NCBI RefSeq assembly: GCF_904846215.1
Contig: NZ_CAJGZK010000003.1
Location: 62,001-126,000 of the forward strand
Direction: 5' to 3'
Length of the DNA stretch: 64,000 nucleotides
Source: Psychrobacter glacincola
GTDB lineage: Bacteria > Pseudomonadota > Gammaproteobacteria > Pseudomonadales > Moraxellaceae
In this document: in pieces, positions 45,242 through 53,829 of the stretch
How positions within the stretch are numbered: position 1 is the stretch's first letter
Layout: every line of letters starts with the position of its first letter
Position numbers and translations under genes: made by a program
Notes under the pieces: generated by a model
What the model was told of the DNA's origin: nothing
Databases searched by the model: none
The model's input: the letters and a program-made list of their open reading frames with translations, nothing else

Positions 45242-46234
45242 TTATCGCTCAATAGTTGTGTCAGAAAAAGCTTGTTTTAGTGCTTCATAAGCGCTGGTTG
45301 CTGCTTCACTATTGCTGTCGGGGTTGACAATATTTAGGGTTAAGTATAAATCGCCTGCTTCTTTAGCAGGAATACCTTTACCTTTTAAGCGTAAATTGCT
45401 ACCTGATTTGCTGTTTTTAGGAATTGTCACACCTAATGTGCCTGCTGGCGTACTGACGTTAATTTTCTCACCCAATGCTGCCTCCCATGGGGCGATGTTT
45501 ACAGTTTGGTAAATATCTGCGCCTTCGATACGGATATTTGAAGCATGACTGATTTTAACCTTTAAAAATAAATCACCATTTTTACCATTACCGCTGCCAG
45601 CCGCTCCTTGTCCAGTCAATCGAATTTGCTTGCCATCGGTGATGCCTTTAGGGATTTTGATTTTCAACGTTTTGTTATCGTAGCCCACACTGCCATTTGG
45701 CTGACGCACCGGAACATTTAACTTAATACTGTAGTCATCACCTTGATAAATAGATGCCAAATCAACGGTAATCTCAGCATGTTGATCTTGACCTTTGCTG
45801 TCTTGGTTGCCAAAGCCGCCATATTGCGACTGACCACCCGCCTGTCCATTAGCTTGTCCGCGTGCGCCGCGTCCAAATGCCGAAAAAATATCATCGAAGC
45901 GGAAACCGCCATCGCCATAAGCCTCACCTTCCCCAAACTGATCTTTGATATCTTCCCAGCGGAAGCCGCCCTGAGCTGCACCTGCTTGCCCGCCAAAACC
46001 GCCACCTTGACCAGCAAAAGGATTGCTTAGCATCGCATCATATTCAGCACGCTTGTTCTTATCTCTGATGGTTTCATAAGCGTTGTTAATCTCAGCAATC
46101 TTATTATCGGCATCTGGGGCATCGCTGACATCCGGATGATATTGACGGACGAGCTTACGATATCTTTTTTTAATATCGGCATCTGAGGCGTCTTTCTTGA
46201 CCCCTAAAATGTCATAGTAGTTTTTTTCTGCCAT
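45242..46234 (-). CDS. cbpA: DnaJ-like co-chaperone CbpA
   Basis: 330 residues. The J-domain 1-70 has HPD at 33-35. A Gly/Phe/Gln-rich linker (about 75-150, rich in GG, QAGG and FGRG) follows, then two beta-sandwich C-terminal domains (ITVDLASIYQGDDYSIKLNVPV and later NIAPWEAALGEKINVSTPAGTL). No zinc-finger cysteines, so it is class II, unlike the DnaJ at 60347. CbpA works with DnaK and binds curved DNA in E. coli. GAGGAACATAAC precedes the ATG. The linker is longer than in E. coli. Confidence 0.95.
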   Translation of the reverse strand: MAEKNYYDILGVKKDASDADIKKRYRKLVRQYHPDVSDAPDADNKIAEINNAYETIRDKNKRAEYDAMLSNPFAGQGGGFGGQAGAAQGGFRWEDIKDQFGEGEAYGDGGFRFDDIFSAFGRGARGQANGQAGGQSQYGGFGNQDSKGQDQHAEITVDLASIYQGDDYSIKLNVPVRQPNGSVGYDNKTLKIKIPKGITDGKQIRLTGQGAAGSGNGKNGDLFLKVKISHASNIRIEGADIYQTVNIAPWEAALGEKINVSTPAGTLGVTIPKNSKSGSNLRLKGKGIPAKEAGDLYLTLNIVNPDSNSEAATSAYEALKQAFSDTTIER

Positions 46235-46777
46235 GTTATGTTCCTCAAAATAAGACCTATTAATAATAATGAAATGCCAATTGTAACCGCTAGTAATCGA
46301 AATTAGGTTGGCGATATAACAGATTGTGACCCTAGTTTACTTACAATGATAGCGCTAAAAAAATCAAATACCGTTATAGAAATATTACCAATATATGGCA
46401 TTCAACTTAAAAGCCATACCATGCGCTTGCTATAAATTATTATCGTCTCTACTAGGCAGATAGTAGTATGCAAGAAATACTCATCTCAGAAAAACGCTGT
46501 TTAAAATGAATATTTTTTATTTTGAAATGCTTCTATAACGAAAGAATCGACTCACAAACTGTTCATATTAATATAGATTTAAATATAGCAAAATAAGGAT
46601 ATATATCCTAACTTACTGTTAAAAAAGCGTTTTTGACCTAAGGAGTTTTTTTACAGAGCTGTAAGAATGTGAAAAGTTATTTCTTGTATGATGTTCTCTA
46701 TTATTTGTACTCATAGGGAGTATGCATAATATAGGCAAGGGTATCTGTCTATTTCTTCAATAGCGAAAAGGTTTTAA
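46235..46777. other. Divergent intergenic region between cbpA and the RlpA-like gene
   Basis: 543 bp, AT-rich, no supported ORF. An AAGGAG (about 46640) followed by a T-run has no ORF behind it. Promoters for cbpA and the RlpA-like gene should lie here; none was clear enough to place. Confidence 0.45.
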
Positions 46778-47140
46778 ATGTCTTATTTAATCAAGTCTTT
46801 AGTCATCACTTTATCAATACTATTGAGCGCCACAGCTTTTGCCGGTAATACCAGCTACTACGGTAGCAAGTTCCACGGCAAACGTACGGCAAGTGGTAGT
46901 ATCTTCAATATGAACTCCCTGACAGCCGCACATAAAACGCTGCCGTTTGGTACGAAGGTGCAAGTGACCAACAAAAAGACAAAGCAGAGTGTGATTGTGA
47001 AAATCACAGATAGAGGACCTTTTATACGAGGTCGCATTCTTGATTTATCAAAAGCTGCTGCTGGTCAAATAAACTGTCAGCTTTGTACTACTACGATGGA
47101 AATCCTATCTTATGGTGATGGGCGATATCGTAGAGAGTAA
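46778..47140 (+). CDS. Secreted RlpA-like double-psi beta-barrel protein
   Basis: 120 residues. The signal peptide is residues 1-22 (LVITLSILLSATAFA before GN). The mature part is a bare DPBB domain: SYYGSKFHGKRTASGSIFNMNSLTAAHKTLPFGTKVQVTN, then IVKITDRGPFIRGRILDLSKAAA with the DRGPF motif and catalytic-type Asp. RlpA proteins cleave denuded peptidoglycan glycans at the septum. This one lacks the SPOR domain of full RlpA and has no lipobox, so it would be a soluble periplasmic or secreted form. The last 20 residues contain two Cys. A strong terminator follows. Confidence 0.85.
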   Translation: MSYLIKSLVITLSILLSATAFAGNTSYYGSKFHGKRTASGSIFNMNSLTAAHKTLPFGTKVQVTNKKTKQSVIVKITDRGPFIRGRILDLSKAAAGQINCQLCTTTMEILSYGDGRYRRE

Positions 47141-47151
47141 GGCAATAAAGT

Positions 47152-47184
47152 AAAAAAAGGGAAGGCGTAAGCCTTCCCTTTTTT
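47152..47184. terminator. Bidirectional terminator
   Basis: GGGAAGGC-GTAA-GCCTTCCC with an upstream A-run and a downstream T-run. It ends the RlpA-like gene and, in reverse, yheS. Confidence 0.93.
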
Positions 47185-47244
47185 AATGACTGAGTTTTAT
47201 CGCTTGGTTTCGATTAAAAACTAATTGATAAAAACCTCACAGTA

Positions 47245-49251
47245 TTAGCCGATATTGGCTTCCATCTCTTCTAAAGTTGTCATTGCCAATAGTAATTTTT
47301 CTTCATGTTGACTATGTTGCTGCTGCAATGCGGTTTGCTCATTAAGTAGCTTCATTAAATCAGACTTACGGCTTTCCTCATAAAACTCAGTGTCGGCAAG
47401 CTTTGTCTCAAGGGTCGTCAGCTTCTTATCAATATCAGCCAAAGCTTTTTCTGTATTTTCAATATCACGGCGAATAGGCGCGGTTAATTTGCGTTGTTCA
47501 GCCGCCAGCTTACGCTGCGCATCTTTACTAAGTACAGGTTGAGACTCGTTATTGCTCACTTGCTTATTGACCTGACTATCGGTCGTTTCACGTGAAACAA
47601 ACTTCTTACTCTCTTTTTTGCTCTTTTTCTTACTGGTATTTTTGTCTGTCGAATTTTCTTGTTTGCGCTTTTCGGCAAGCCATTTACCATAGTCGCTAAT
47701 GTCACCATCGAACTCTTCAATTATACCATCATGTACCAAAAACAACTCATCGCAGACGTTGGCAATCAGCTCGCGGTCATGCGAGACCAGTACCACTGCC
47801 CCTTCAAAGCCTTGCAAGGCAATGGTCAACGCTTGACGCATTTGTAGGTCTAAATGGTTGGTTGGCTCATCGAGTACCAGCACGTTCGGACGTTGCCAGA
47901 CAATCAAAGCTAACGTTAAGCGCGCACGCTCACCACCAGAGAATAGCTCACTGATGGTATCGATACGGTCACCACGGAAATCAAAGCTACCCAAAAACGA
48001 GCGTAGCATGGCATCAGAAGTATTGCCTGCTAAGCGGCGTAACATCTCTATTGGCGTTGCCTTCGGATCAAGGATATCCATTTGATGCTGATTAAAGTAG
48101 CCAAGCTTTAGCGTATCAGAGACATTATAGCTGCCCTTTAATACGCCAAGCTCACCGACCAAGGCTTTAATCAAGGTCGATTTACCCGCGCCATTCATTC
48201 CAAGTAGTCCGATACGAGTATCAGGAGTGACTTGCACATTGGCATTATAAAGCAGCGGCGTGTCGCTATAACCAATATCTGCATCGGTCAGCTCAATCAA
48301 TGGCGAGCTCATATTAGCTGGCTCATAAAAGCGGAACGAGAACGGGTTGTCTGCCATCATTGGTGACAGCTCTGCCATGCGCTCAAGCTGCTTGATACGG
48401 CTCTGCGCTTGCTTTGCCTTACTGGCTTTAGCACGAAAACGACGAATAAAGTCATCCAAATGTGCTTTGGTCGCTTCTTGCTTCTCAAACGCTTGCTGCT
48501 GCTGCGCCATACGCTCGTGACGGGTGCGAATAAATTGCTGATAGTTACCGGTATAAAGGGTGATTTTTTGCTGCTCAACGTGCAAGATATGACCAACAGT
48601 ATTATCTAAGAACGTTTGATCATGTGAGATGACGATGACCAAACCAGTAAAGGCATTAATCCACGTCTCAAGCCACAAAATCGCATCCAAATCCAAATGG
48701 TTGGTTGGCTCATCGAGTAGCATCAAGTCAGCGCGGCTCATCAAGGTCTTAGCAAGATTTAAACGCATACGCCAACCACCCGAAAACCCTTCTACCGGTA
48801 GCTCATGCTGGTTGGTATTAAAACCAAGTCCTGCCATGATTTGCGCGGCTTTGGTTGGTGTACGATAGCCATCAATCTCATCAAACTGCTGATGCAGTAC
48901 GCCAATCTGCTCATCACTGACGCTGCTTAAGTCATTTAACGTAGCATTAATCTCGTACCACTGCTCATCACCGCTCAGCACATAATCAATCGCCGTCTGT
49001 GTGGTCGCGCCAACTTCCTGCGCCATGTGCGCTACATGCCAGCTATCGGGAATACTCACTTCACCCCTATCAAGCGTCACTTCGGTGTCACCGGTACCCA
49101 TTCGTGTCAATAACAAGGCAAATAAGGTCGATTTTCCGGTCCCGTTATTGCCCGTTAAGCCAACTTTGTGGCCCGGATGTAGCTGGAAGCTTGCCCCTGC
49201 AAACAACTCACGACCATCACGGCGAACACCAACGTCTTTAAATTCGATCAT
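47245..49251 (-). CDS. yheS: ABC-F family ATPase YheS
   Basis: 668 residues with two ABC cassettes. The first has Walker A GNNGTGKST at about 35-43, FSGGWRMRLNLAKTL and LMLLDEPTNHLDLDA. The second has GMNGAGKSTL, FSGGERARLTLALIVWQRPNVLVLDEPTNHLDL and VVLVSHDREL. Between them a 70-residue linker carries FRAKASKAKQAQSRIKQLERM (P-site tRNA interaction motif region). The Lys/Asp tail is a coiled coil. The order and wording match YheS closely. ABC-F proteins act on ribosomes. A Ser/Lys/Glu-rich linker (about 530-575) is Psychrobacter-like extra, and the palindrome GTTTCACGTGAAAC is encoded within it. Confidence 0.94.
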   Translation of the reverse strand: MIEFKDVGVRRDGRELFAGASFQLHPGHKVGLTGNNGTGKSTLFALLLTRMGTGDTEVTLDRGEVSIPDSWHVAHMAQEVGATTQTAIDYVLSGDEQWYEINATLNDLSSVSDEQIGVLHQQFDEIDGYRTPTKAAQIMAGLGFNTNQHELPVEGFSGGWRMRLNLAKTLMSRADLMLLDEPTNHLDLDAILWLETWINAFTGLVIVISHDQTFLDNTVGHILHVEQQKITLYTGNYQQFIRTRHERMAQQQQAFEKQEATKAHLDDFIRRFRAKASKAKQAQSRIKQLERMAELSPMMADNPFSFRFYEPANMSSPLIELTDADIGYSDTPLLYNANVQVTPDTRIGLLGMNGAGKSTLIKALVGELGVLKGSYNVSDTLKLGYFNQHQMDILDPKATPIEMLRRLAGNTSDAMLRSFLGSFDFRGDRIDTISELFSGGERARLTLALIVWQRPNVLVLDEPTNHLDLQMRQALTIALQGFEGAVVLVSHDRELIANVCDELFLVHDGIIEEFDGDISDYGKWLAEKRKQENSTDKNTSKKKSKKESKKFVSRETTDSQVNKQVSNNESQPVLSKDAQRKLAAEQRKLTAPIRRDIENTEKALADIDKKLTTLETKLADTEFYEESRKSDLMKLLNEQTALQQQHSQHEEKLLLAMTTLEEMEANIG
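47584..47599. promoter_or_regulatory. parS-like palindrome inside yheS
   Basis: CGTTTCACGTGAAACA: the 14-bp core GTTTCACGTGAAAC is a perfect palindrome and equals the core of the bacterial parS consensus (tGTTTCACGTGAAACa), with 15 of 16 positions matching. On the coding strand it spells VSRET near residue 552. The ParB binding role is inferred from consensus only. Confidence 0.6.
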
Positions 49252-49521
49252 ATAATTTCTTCATCTCAGCGGTAATATAAAACATAAGGCAATAGGAAAA
49301 ACACTTCTCTGGCGTGTTTACTGGCGGCTATTATTTCAAACGCCTAACCGATAGGCAAACAATTAAATAAGTATTTTAAATTCAAACCTTTATACTGCTA
49401 CTAATTCCCTTGTATTAACAAACAACAAGGGGCATATATAAGTAGGTTATAATAGCAAATGCTACTGTTACCCTTGACAAATCAATCATTAGCCCAACTA
49501 TGTTATACTAGCAAAACACTA

Positions 49522-49550
49522 TTGACATCAGGCAGTTAAGTACTGATATT
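49522..49550 (+). promoter_or_regulatory. Candidate sigma70 promoter upstream of erpA
   Basis: TTGACA at 49522-49527 is a perfect -35; 17 bases later GATATT at 49545-49550 is a two-mismatch -10. It lies about 200 bp before the erpA ATG. A second TTGACA at 49477 has no well-spaced -10. The rest of the 49252-49755 gap holds no supported gene. Confidence 0.4.
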
Positions 49551-49755
49551 CTCAATTAAAGCTTAGTTACTATGCTGTCTATATCGCAGTGGTGGTCCAA
49601 CAATAGCGATACCTTGCATAAAAAATAGTGCAGTTGCCTGTAGGTCATGAATAGCCGCTATGAAAAGCTACTGGCAAGTCATCTTAGCCTGTATCAATAG
49701 ACGACCTCGCATAGGGTAAAAATAATAACATCTGATTTTAGCAATTGAGGTAGAT

Positions 49756-50136
49756 ATGAACCAACCAGCCAACCAATTTAATCCAAGCTCAAGCCAACCT
49801 GTCGATCCAACGGTTTTGAATCTGACTGACAGTGCAGCGCAAAAAGTACGTCGCCTGCGTGAAGAAGAAGGCGATAACAATTTGATGCTACGCGTCTATG
49901 TCACTGGCGGCGGCTGCTCAGGCTTTTCTTATGGCTTTAACTTTGCCAATGAGCTCAATGAAGATGATGCCAACTTCGATAATAACGATGTGACCTTGGT
50001 CGTTGACTCATTAAGCTATCAATATCTGCAAGGCTCTACTGTTGATTATACCGAAGGCTTGGAAGGCGCACGATTTATCGTAACCAACCCTAATGCCACG
50101 ACCACTTGTGGCTGCGGCTCGTCATTCTCGATCTAA
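49756..50136 (+). CDS. erpA: Iron-sulfur cluster insertion protein ErpA
   Basis: 126 residues. [38 protein letters not shown] and the C-terminal [11 protein letters not shown] give the three conserved cysteines of A-type carriers. The SSFSI ending and the wording are ErpA-like, not IscA-like. A 20-residue Asn/Gln/Pro-rich N-terminal tail precedes the domain. ErpA delivers Fe-S clusters to apoproteins. GAGG precedes the ATG, and a terminator follows, so it is a single-gene unit. Confidence 0.93.
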   Translation: MNQPANQFNPSSSQPVDPTVLNLTDSAAQKVRRLREEEGDNNLMLRVYVTGGGCSGFSYGFNFANELNEDDANFDNNDVTLVVDSLSYQYLQGSTVDYTEGLEGARFIVTNPNATTTCGCGSSFSI

Positions 50137-50194
50137 ATACTCGCTTTGGTATACCTCAATATCCAATGATTATATAAAGAATTGTTTTGCTATG

Positions 50195-50222
50195 GCACTT
50201 ACCCGATTGGTAGGTGCTTTTT
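50195..50222 (+). terminator. Terminator of erpA
   Basis: GCACTTACC and GGTAGGTGC form a 9-bp stem with one wobble and a 5-base loop, followed by a T-run, 58 bp after the stop. Confidence 0.85.
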
Positions 50223-50544
50223 ATTTCAGATATTTTTCCTATAAAAATTTGGGTGCATTGGCTATTGATAAAAATAGAGTTGCCCTCCATAAAAGCTTTC
50301 AAGAAAATAAGCACAAACGATCAATTAAAGTGACTTCTGAAAGTCACTTCTGTATTAAGATTTTACTGCTATTTTATGGCTAGATTTCTTGCCAGACAGA
50401 GTAAAGTTTACCTTAATAAAAACGGACCGTATTTGTAATCGTGCGTGGTTTTTAGCCTATCTTTGGGCTAAACTGAAGTCACTATTCTCTATTTTTCGAT
50501 TAGCCATTGATGGTTTTTTAATCAATAATAACCAATAACAACAG
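50223..50544. other. Intergenic region upstream of gshA with a small hairpin
   Basis: No supported ORF. AAGTGACTT-CTGA-AAGTCACTT (50328-50349) is a perfect 9-bp inverted repeat with a 4-base loop and no T-run, located about 195 bp before gshA. It could be an operator or RNA stem. Confidence 0.5.
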
Positions 50545-52128
50545 ATGATCCTTATGAGTAATTTTGCGAGTAGCTTTGTCGATTTTGATATTCCAAACTG
50601 GTTTGCCAGCGAGCATTTAGCAGGCATGTTACGTGGTATCGAAAAAGAAGGATTGCGCGTTACGCCTGATGGTTACTTAGCACAAACGCCACATCCTGCC
50701 AAACTGGGCTCCAAGCTGACTCATCCTTTTATTACGACGGATTATTCTGAGAGTTTACTTGAGCTGATTACCGACCCCAAGTCCTCGCCAAAAGAGACGC
50801 TTAACATGCTGCGCCAATTGCATCTATTGGTATATCAAGGCATGCCTGAAAATGAGCTGATGTGGCCGCTGTCTATGCCTTGCATGCTGTCATCAAATGA
50901 TGAAGATATTCCACTCGCAGATTATGGCAGCTCTAATACCGGTAGACTGAAGACTTTATACCGTAGTGGGCTTGGTATTCGTTATGGTCGCCGCATGCAG
51001 ACCATTGCAGGTTTACATTACAATTTATCGTTTGGTGACGATTTATTCACTGCGTGGCAAGCACATACCCCTGCCGCACAAGCGTTGACATTAACAGAAT
51101 TTAAAAATGATAAATATCTTGGCTTGATTCGCAATTTCAAGCGCCTGACCAGTTTGGTATTATATCTATTGGGCGCAAGTCCTAGTGTTTGCCCGTGCTT
51201 TGTTTCAGGGATTGAGCATGACCTTGAGCTATTCAATGATTCAACCTATTACAAACCGACTGCCACTAGTTTGCGTATGGGCAAACTTGGTTATACCAAT
51301 AGTGTTCAAGAGCACCTTGATATCCGCTATAACAATTTGCCCGAATATATTGAAGGGCTGCGCCGTGCGATTCAAACCCCGCATGAAAGCTTTGAGAAAT
51401 TGGGCTTAGATGATGAGAACGGCAATCCTATTCAAATCAACAATCATATTTTGCAAATAGAAAACGAGTACTACAGCCCTATTCGCCCTAAACAAATAGC
51501 GATGAGTGGTGAGAGCCCAACTGAAGCGCTTGAGCGTCGCGGTATTGCTTATGTTGAATTTCGGGCAATCGATTTAGACCCTTATAGTGATATCGGTATC
51601 CGCTTATCTAGCGCCTGCTTTTTAGAAGTGATGGCGCTCTATTGCCTACTTAGTGACTCCCCTGAATTGATGCCTGAAGAAGAGGAAGCGCTTGCTATCA
51701 ATCTTGAGCGCGTCGTCAATGAAGGTCGCCGTAAACACCTACAAATTCTTAATAATGGTGCTGAGCAATCCTTAGAGAGCTGGATGCTGATGCATCTGAA
51801 CCGTATGCAGCCACTAGCTGCACTATTAGATGCTCATTATGGCGGCAATGATTATCGTGCGGCAGTTGCCTTGATGCAAGGTAAGGCTGGTCACTCTGAA
51901 TCAACCATTTCAGCGCAAGTGAACTCTGATAGTAAGCGCTTGGGTAGTTTATGGCAGTTGGGCTTTACCTTAGCGCAGCAGCACCGCGACTCGTTACTGC
52001 AGCAGACCCTCAGTCCAAATACGCAAGCCAAATATGAGGTGCTCGCCGAAAAATCCATCTTACAACAAGCAGAGACGGAAGAAGCGGAAACAGAATATTT
52101 TATGGACTTCTTACAGCAATATCGCTAA
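50545..52128 (+). CDS. gshA: Glutamate-cysteine ligase
   Basis: 527 residues, the gammaproteobacterial GshA type. LRGIEKEGLRVTPDGYLAQTPHPAKLGSKLTHPFITTDYSESLLELIT is the opening ATP/Mg region. Then come ENELMWPLSMPCML, GRRMQTIAGLHYNLSFGD, SLRMGKLGYTN and YVEFRAIDLDPYSDIGI. It makes gamma-glutamylcysteine, the first step of glutathione synthesis. The start could be the ATG at 50545 or at 50554; neither has a strong ribosome site. dsbB follows 54 bp later, so thiol chemistry genes are adjacent, although a functional link is not implied by sequence. Confidence 0.96.
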   Translation: MILMSNFASSFVDFDIPNWFASEHLAGMLRGIEKEGLRVTPDGYLAQTPHPAKLGSKLTHPFITTDYSESLLELITDPKSSPKETLNMLRQLHLLVYQGMPENELMWPLSMPCMLSSNDEDIPLADYGSSNTGRLKTLYRSGLGIRYGRRMQTIAGLHYNLSFGDDLFTAWQAHTPAAQALTLTEFKNDKYLGLIRNFKRLTSLVLYLLGASPSVCPCFVSGIEHDLELFNDSTYYKPTATSLRMGKLGYTNSVQEHLDIRYNNLPEYIEGLRRAIQTPHESFEKLGLDDENGNPIQINNHILQIENEYYSPIRPKQIAMSGESPTEALERRGIAYVEFRAIDLDPYSDIGIRLSSACFLEVMALYCLLSDSPELMPEEEEALAINLERVVNEGRRKHLQILNNGAEQSLESWMLMHLNRMQPLAALLDAHYGGNDYRAAVALMQGKAGHSESTISAQVNSDSKRLGSLWQLGFTLAQQHRDSLLQQTLSPNTQAKYEVLAEKSILQQAETEEAETEYFMDFLQQYR

Positions 52129-52182
52129 TCTTTCATACCTTTCTGTTATTTATTAACAAGCACTTTATAAGAGTATCTACCC

Positions 52183-52713
52183 ATGCTACAGCTGACCACT
52201 TACCGCAATCTGCAAGTGTTTTTAGTCATAATGACCGCGATAGGCATGAGTTTTGCACTATTTTTCTTACAGCGTTATATGGGGTTCTCACCTTGCCCGC
52301 TATGTATTTTTCAGCGGATTGGACTGATGATTATGGGCGGTTTTGCTTTAATCGCCGCTTTGTTTCATCCAAAATCGATGGTTATCAGACTGCTACTTTG
52401 GCTTGGTAGCTTAGCAGGTATCGGCTGGGCGACAATAGTCGCAGGGCGACATGTTTGGCTACAGCATTTACCAGCCGATCAAGTGCCGTCATGTGGTCCG
52501 GGTTTGGATTATTGGCTTGATACTTTGCCTATGCAGCAGGTATTAAAAGAAGTATTTGCGGGCTCTGGTGAATGCGCCTCCATTGACTGGACATTTTTGG
52601 GCTTAAGTATCCCTGAGCAAGCCTTGATTTTATTTAGTATTCTTATACTGACCCATTTGCTTATCTTGTGGCGTATCGTACGTCCTGCTACGCCTACTCC
52701 TCTCGCTCGATAA
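52183..52713 (+). CDS. dsbB: Disulfide bond formation protein DsbB
   Basis: 176 residues with four membrane helices. CPLCIFQRIGLM at about 37-48 holds the quinone-proximal Cys pair. The second periplasmic loop holds PSCGPGLDYWLDTLPMQQVLKEVFAGSGECASIDW, the Cys pair that reoxidises DsbA. It passes electrons to quinones. Length and motif order are normal. AAGAG precedes the ATG. It follows gshA by 54 bp and is ended by the hairpin at 52765. Confidence 0.95.
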   Translation: MLQLTTYRNLQVFLVIMTAIGMSFALFFLQRYMGFSPCPLCIFQRIGLMIMGGFALIAALFHPKSMVIRLLLWLGSLAGIGWATIVAGRHVWLQHLPADQVPSCGPGLDYWLDTLPMQQVLKEVFAGSGECASIDWTFLGLSIPEQALILFSILILTHLLILWRIVRPATPTPLAR

Positions 52714-52764
52714 ATACCGCACGGCGCGCTATCCACAGTTTTCTCCATTTTTATCACATAATTT

Positions 52765-52801
52765 AACGAAATCAAGCTCGCAACGCGGGCTTGATTTCGT
52801 T
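52765..52801 (+). terminator. Probable terminator after dsbB
   Basis: AACGAAATCAAGC and GCTTGATTTCGTT form a 13-bp perfect stem with an 11-base loop. The T-run after it is short (TTACT), so termination may be weak or the hairpin may serve 3'-end stability. Confidence 0.6.
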
Positions 52802-52907
52802 ACTCTAGTCGTTTTCGTTCTATGTGATTTTCACGCTGATTTTAGAGTCAAAATAACATCAGTTGTGATTAGCAATATCATTTAAAAATCTGCTCTGTGG
52901 TAATACT

Positions 52908-53531
52908 ATGATAAATTTTTCGCCTGTATTTTCTGCCGCCTCGCTTAACAACCGCTGTCTACGTCTATTATTAGCCGTGCCGGTCTGTATCGCCTTGGTG
53001 AGCTGTGACAGTGCCTCTTCTTCTACAAATAAAAATACCCAAGGTGCGCCGATTAACAGCGACCAAAGTAAAGTCTTGAATAATGATGAGCCTGCCTTAG
53101 AAGACAATAGTGCCAAAGCATCAGCTAATGAAGACAGTCATCAAGAAGGACAGGCACTCATTGCAGCAGCGAACTCAAATAATAGCTCAGCACGTTCACC
53201 GATGATCTCAGCAGCAAATAACGATAGTATGTTGCAAGCGACCTTGATGGGCGATTATGGCGGTGTTGTCCCCTGCCCATCTTGTGGCAGTATTGATATC
53301 ACTCTAAACTTATTCGCCGATGGTTCCGTATTAAAAACCAGTGTTTTTAATCAAGCTGAAACGCCGCAACCCCCTTTGGTAGAATCCGGTGTCTATCGTC
53401 AAGACAATGACATGATTACTATTGTTTATGAGAAAAAAAATATCGAAAGCTATCAAATCCAAGGCAATCATTTAATTATGATGGATGAATATAAAAATCC
53501 TGATGAAGACTATGCCTTAGCGCGTCAATAA
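52908..53531 (+). CDS. NlpE-like lipoprotein
   Basis: 207 residues. A lipobox LVSC places the lipidated cysteine at about 33 after a hydrophobic stretch (LRLLLAVPVCIALVSC). A Ser/Asn/Asp-rich linker to about 108 follows, then the NlpE N-domain: DYGGVVPCPSCGSIDITLNLFADGSVLKT with the CPSC motif, and later VESGVYRQDNDMITIVYE. E. coli NlpE senses surface and envelope stress through Cpx, and the CxxC is linked to copper or redox sensing. The long acidic linker (about 75 residues) is unusual, and the second NlpE domain is absent. Ribosome site weak. Confidence 0.8.
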   Translation: MINFSPVFSAASLNNRCLRLLLAVPVCIALVSCDSASSSTNKNTQGAPINSDQSKVLNNDEPALEDNSAKASANEDSHQEGQALIAAANSNNSSARSPMISAANNDSMLQATLMGDYGGVVPCPSCGSIDITLNLFADGSVLKTSVFNQAETPQPPLVESGVYRQDNDMITIVYEKKNIESYQIQGNHLIMMDEYKNPDEDYALARQ

Positions 53532-53600
53532 CTGAGTGAATCGTAACGCCATACATTATCTTTGAGATGAGACTAAATCCGACTACTTTATAATTTTGAT

Positions 53601-53626
53601 AACGCCTATTTACTAGGCGTTTTTTA
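53601..53626 (+). terminator. Terminator after the NlpE-like gene
   Basis: AACGCCTA-TTTAC-TAGGCGTT followed by a T-run; perfect 8-bp stem. Confidence 0.9.
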
Positions 53627-53660
53627 TTGGTCAACGAACCATGATTACTTTACAATGAGC

Positions 53661-53690
53661 GCTGTCCTGCTGTCCTGCTGTCCTGCGGTC
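53661..53690. repeat. 8-bp tandem repeat upstream of mpl
   Basis: GCTGTCCT occurs three times in a row, followed by GCGGTC. Immediately after, TTGGCT(C/A)A recurs at irregular spacing four times up to 53790. Nothing else of note lies in the 53627-53829 gap. Confidence 0.75.
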
Positions 53691-53829
53691 GTTGGCTCAG
53701 CACAAGAGAGCATTGGCTAAGACAATATTTTACGAACATAAACATTGGCTCAGCCAAATATAGTACTCTCTCTTTTATTGGCTCACGTCAGATTTTCATT
53801 CCTCTTATTCAAGCTCGTACGGAACGTCT

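Noticed and set aside
52728-52738. CTATCCACAG resembling a DnaA box after dsbB
   Set aside because: A single near-match with no cluster of further boxes or DNA-unwinding element nearby; not evidence of an origin.
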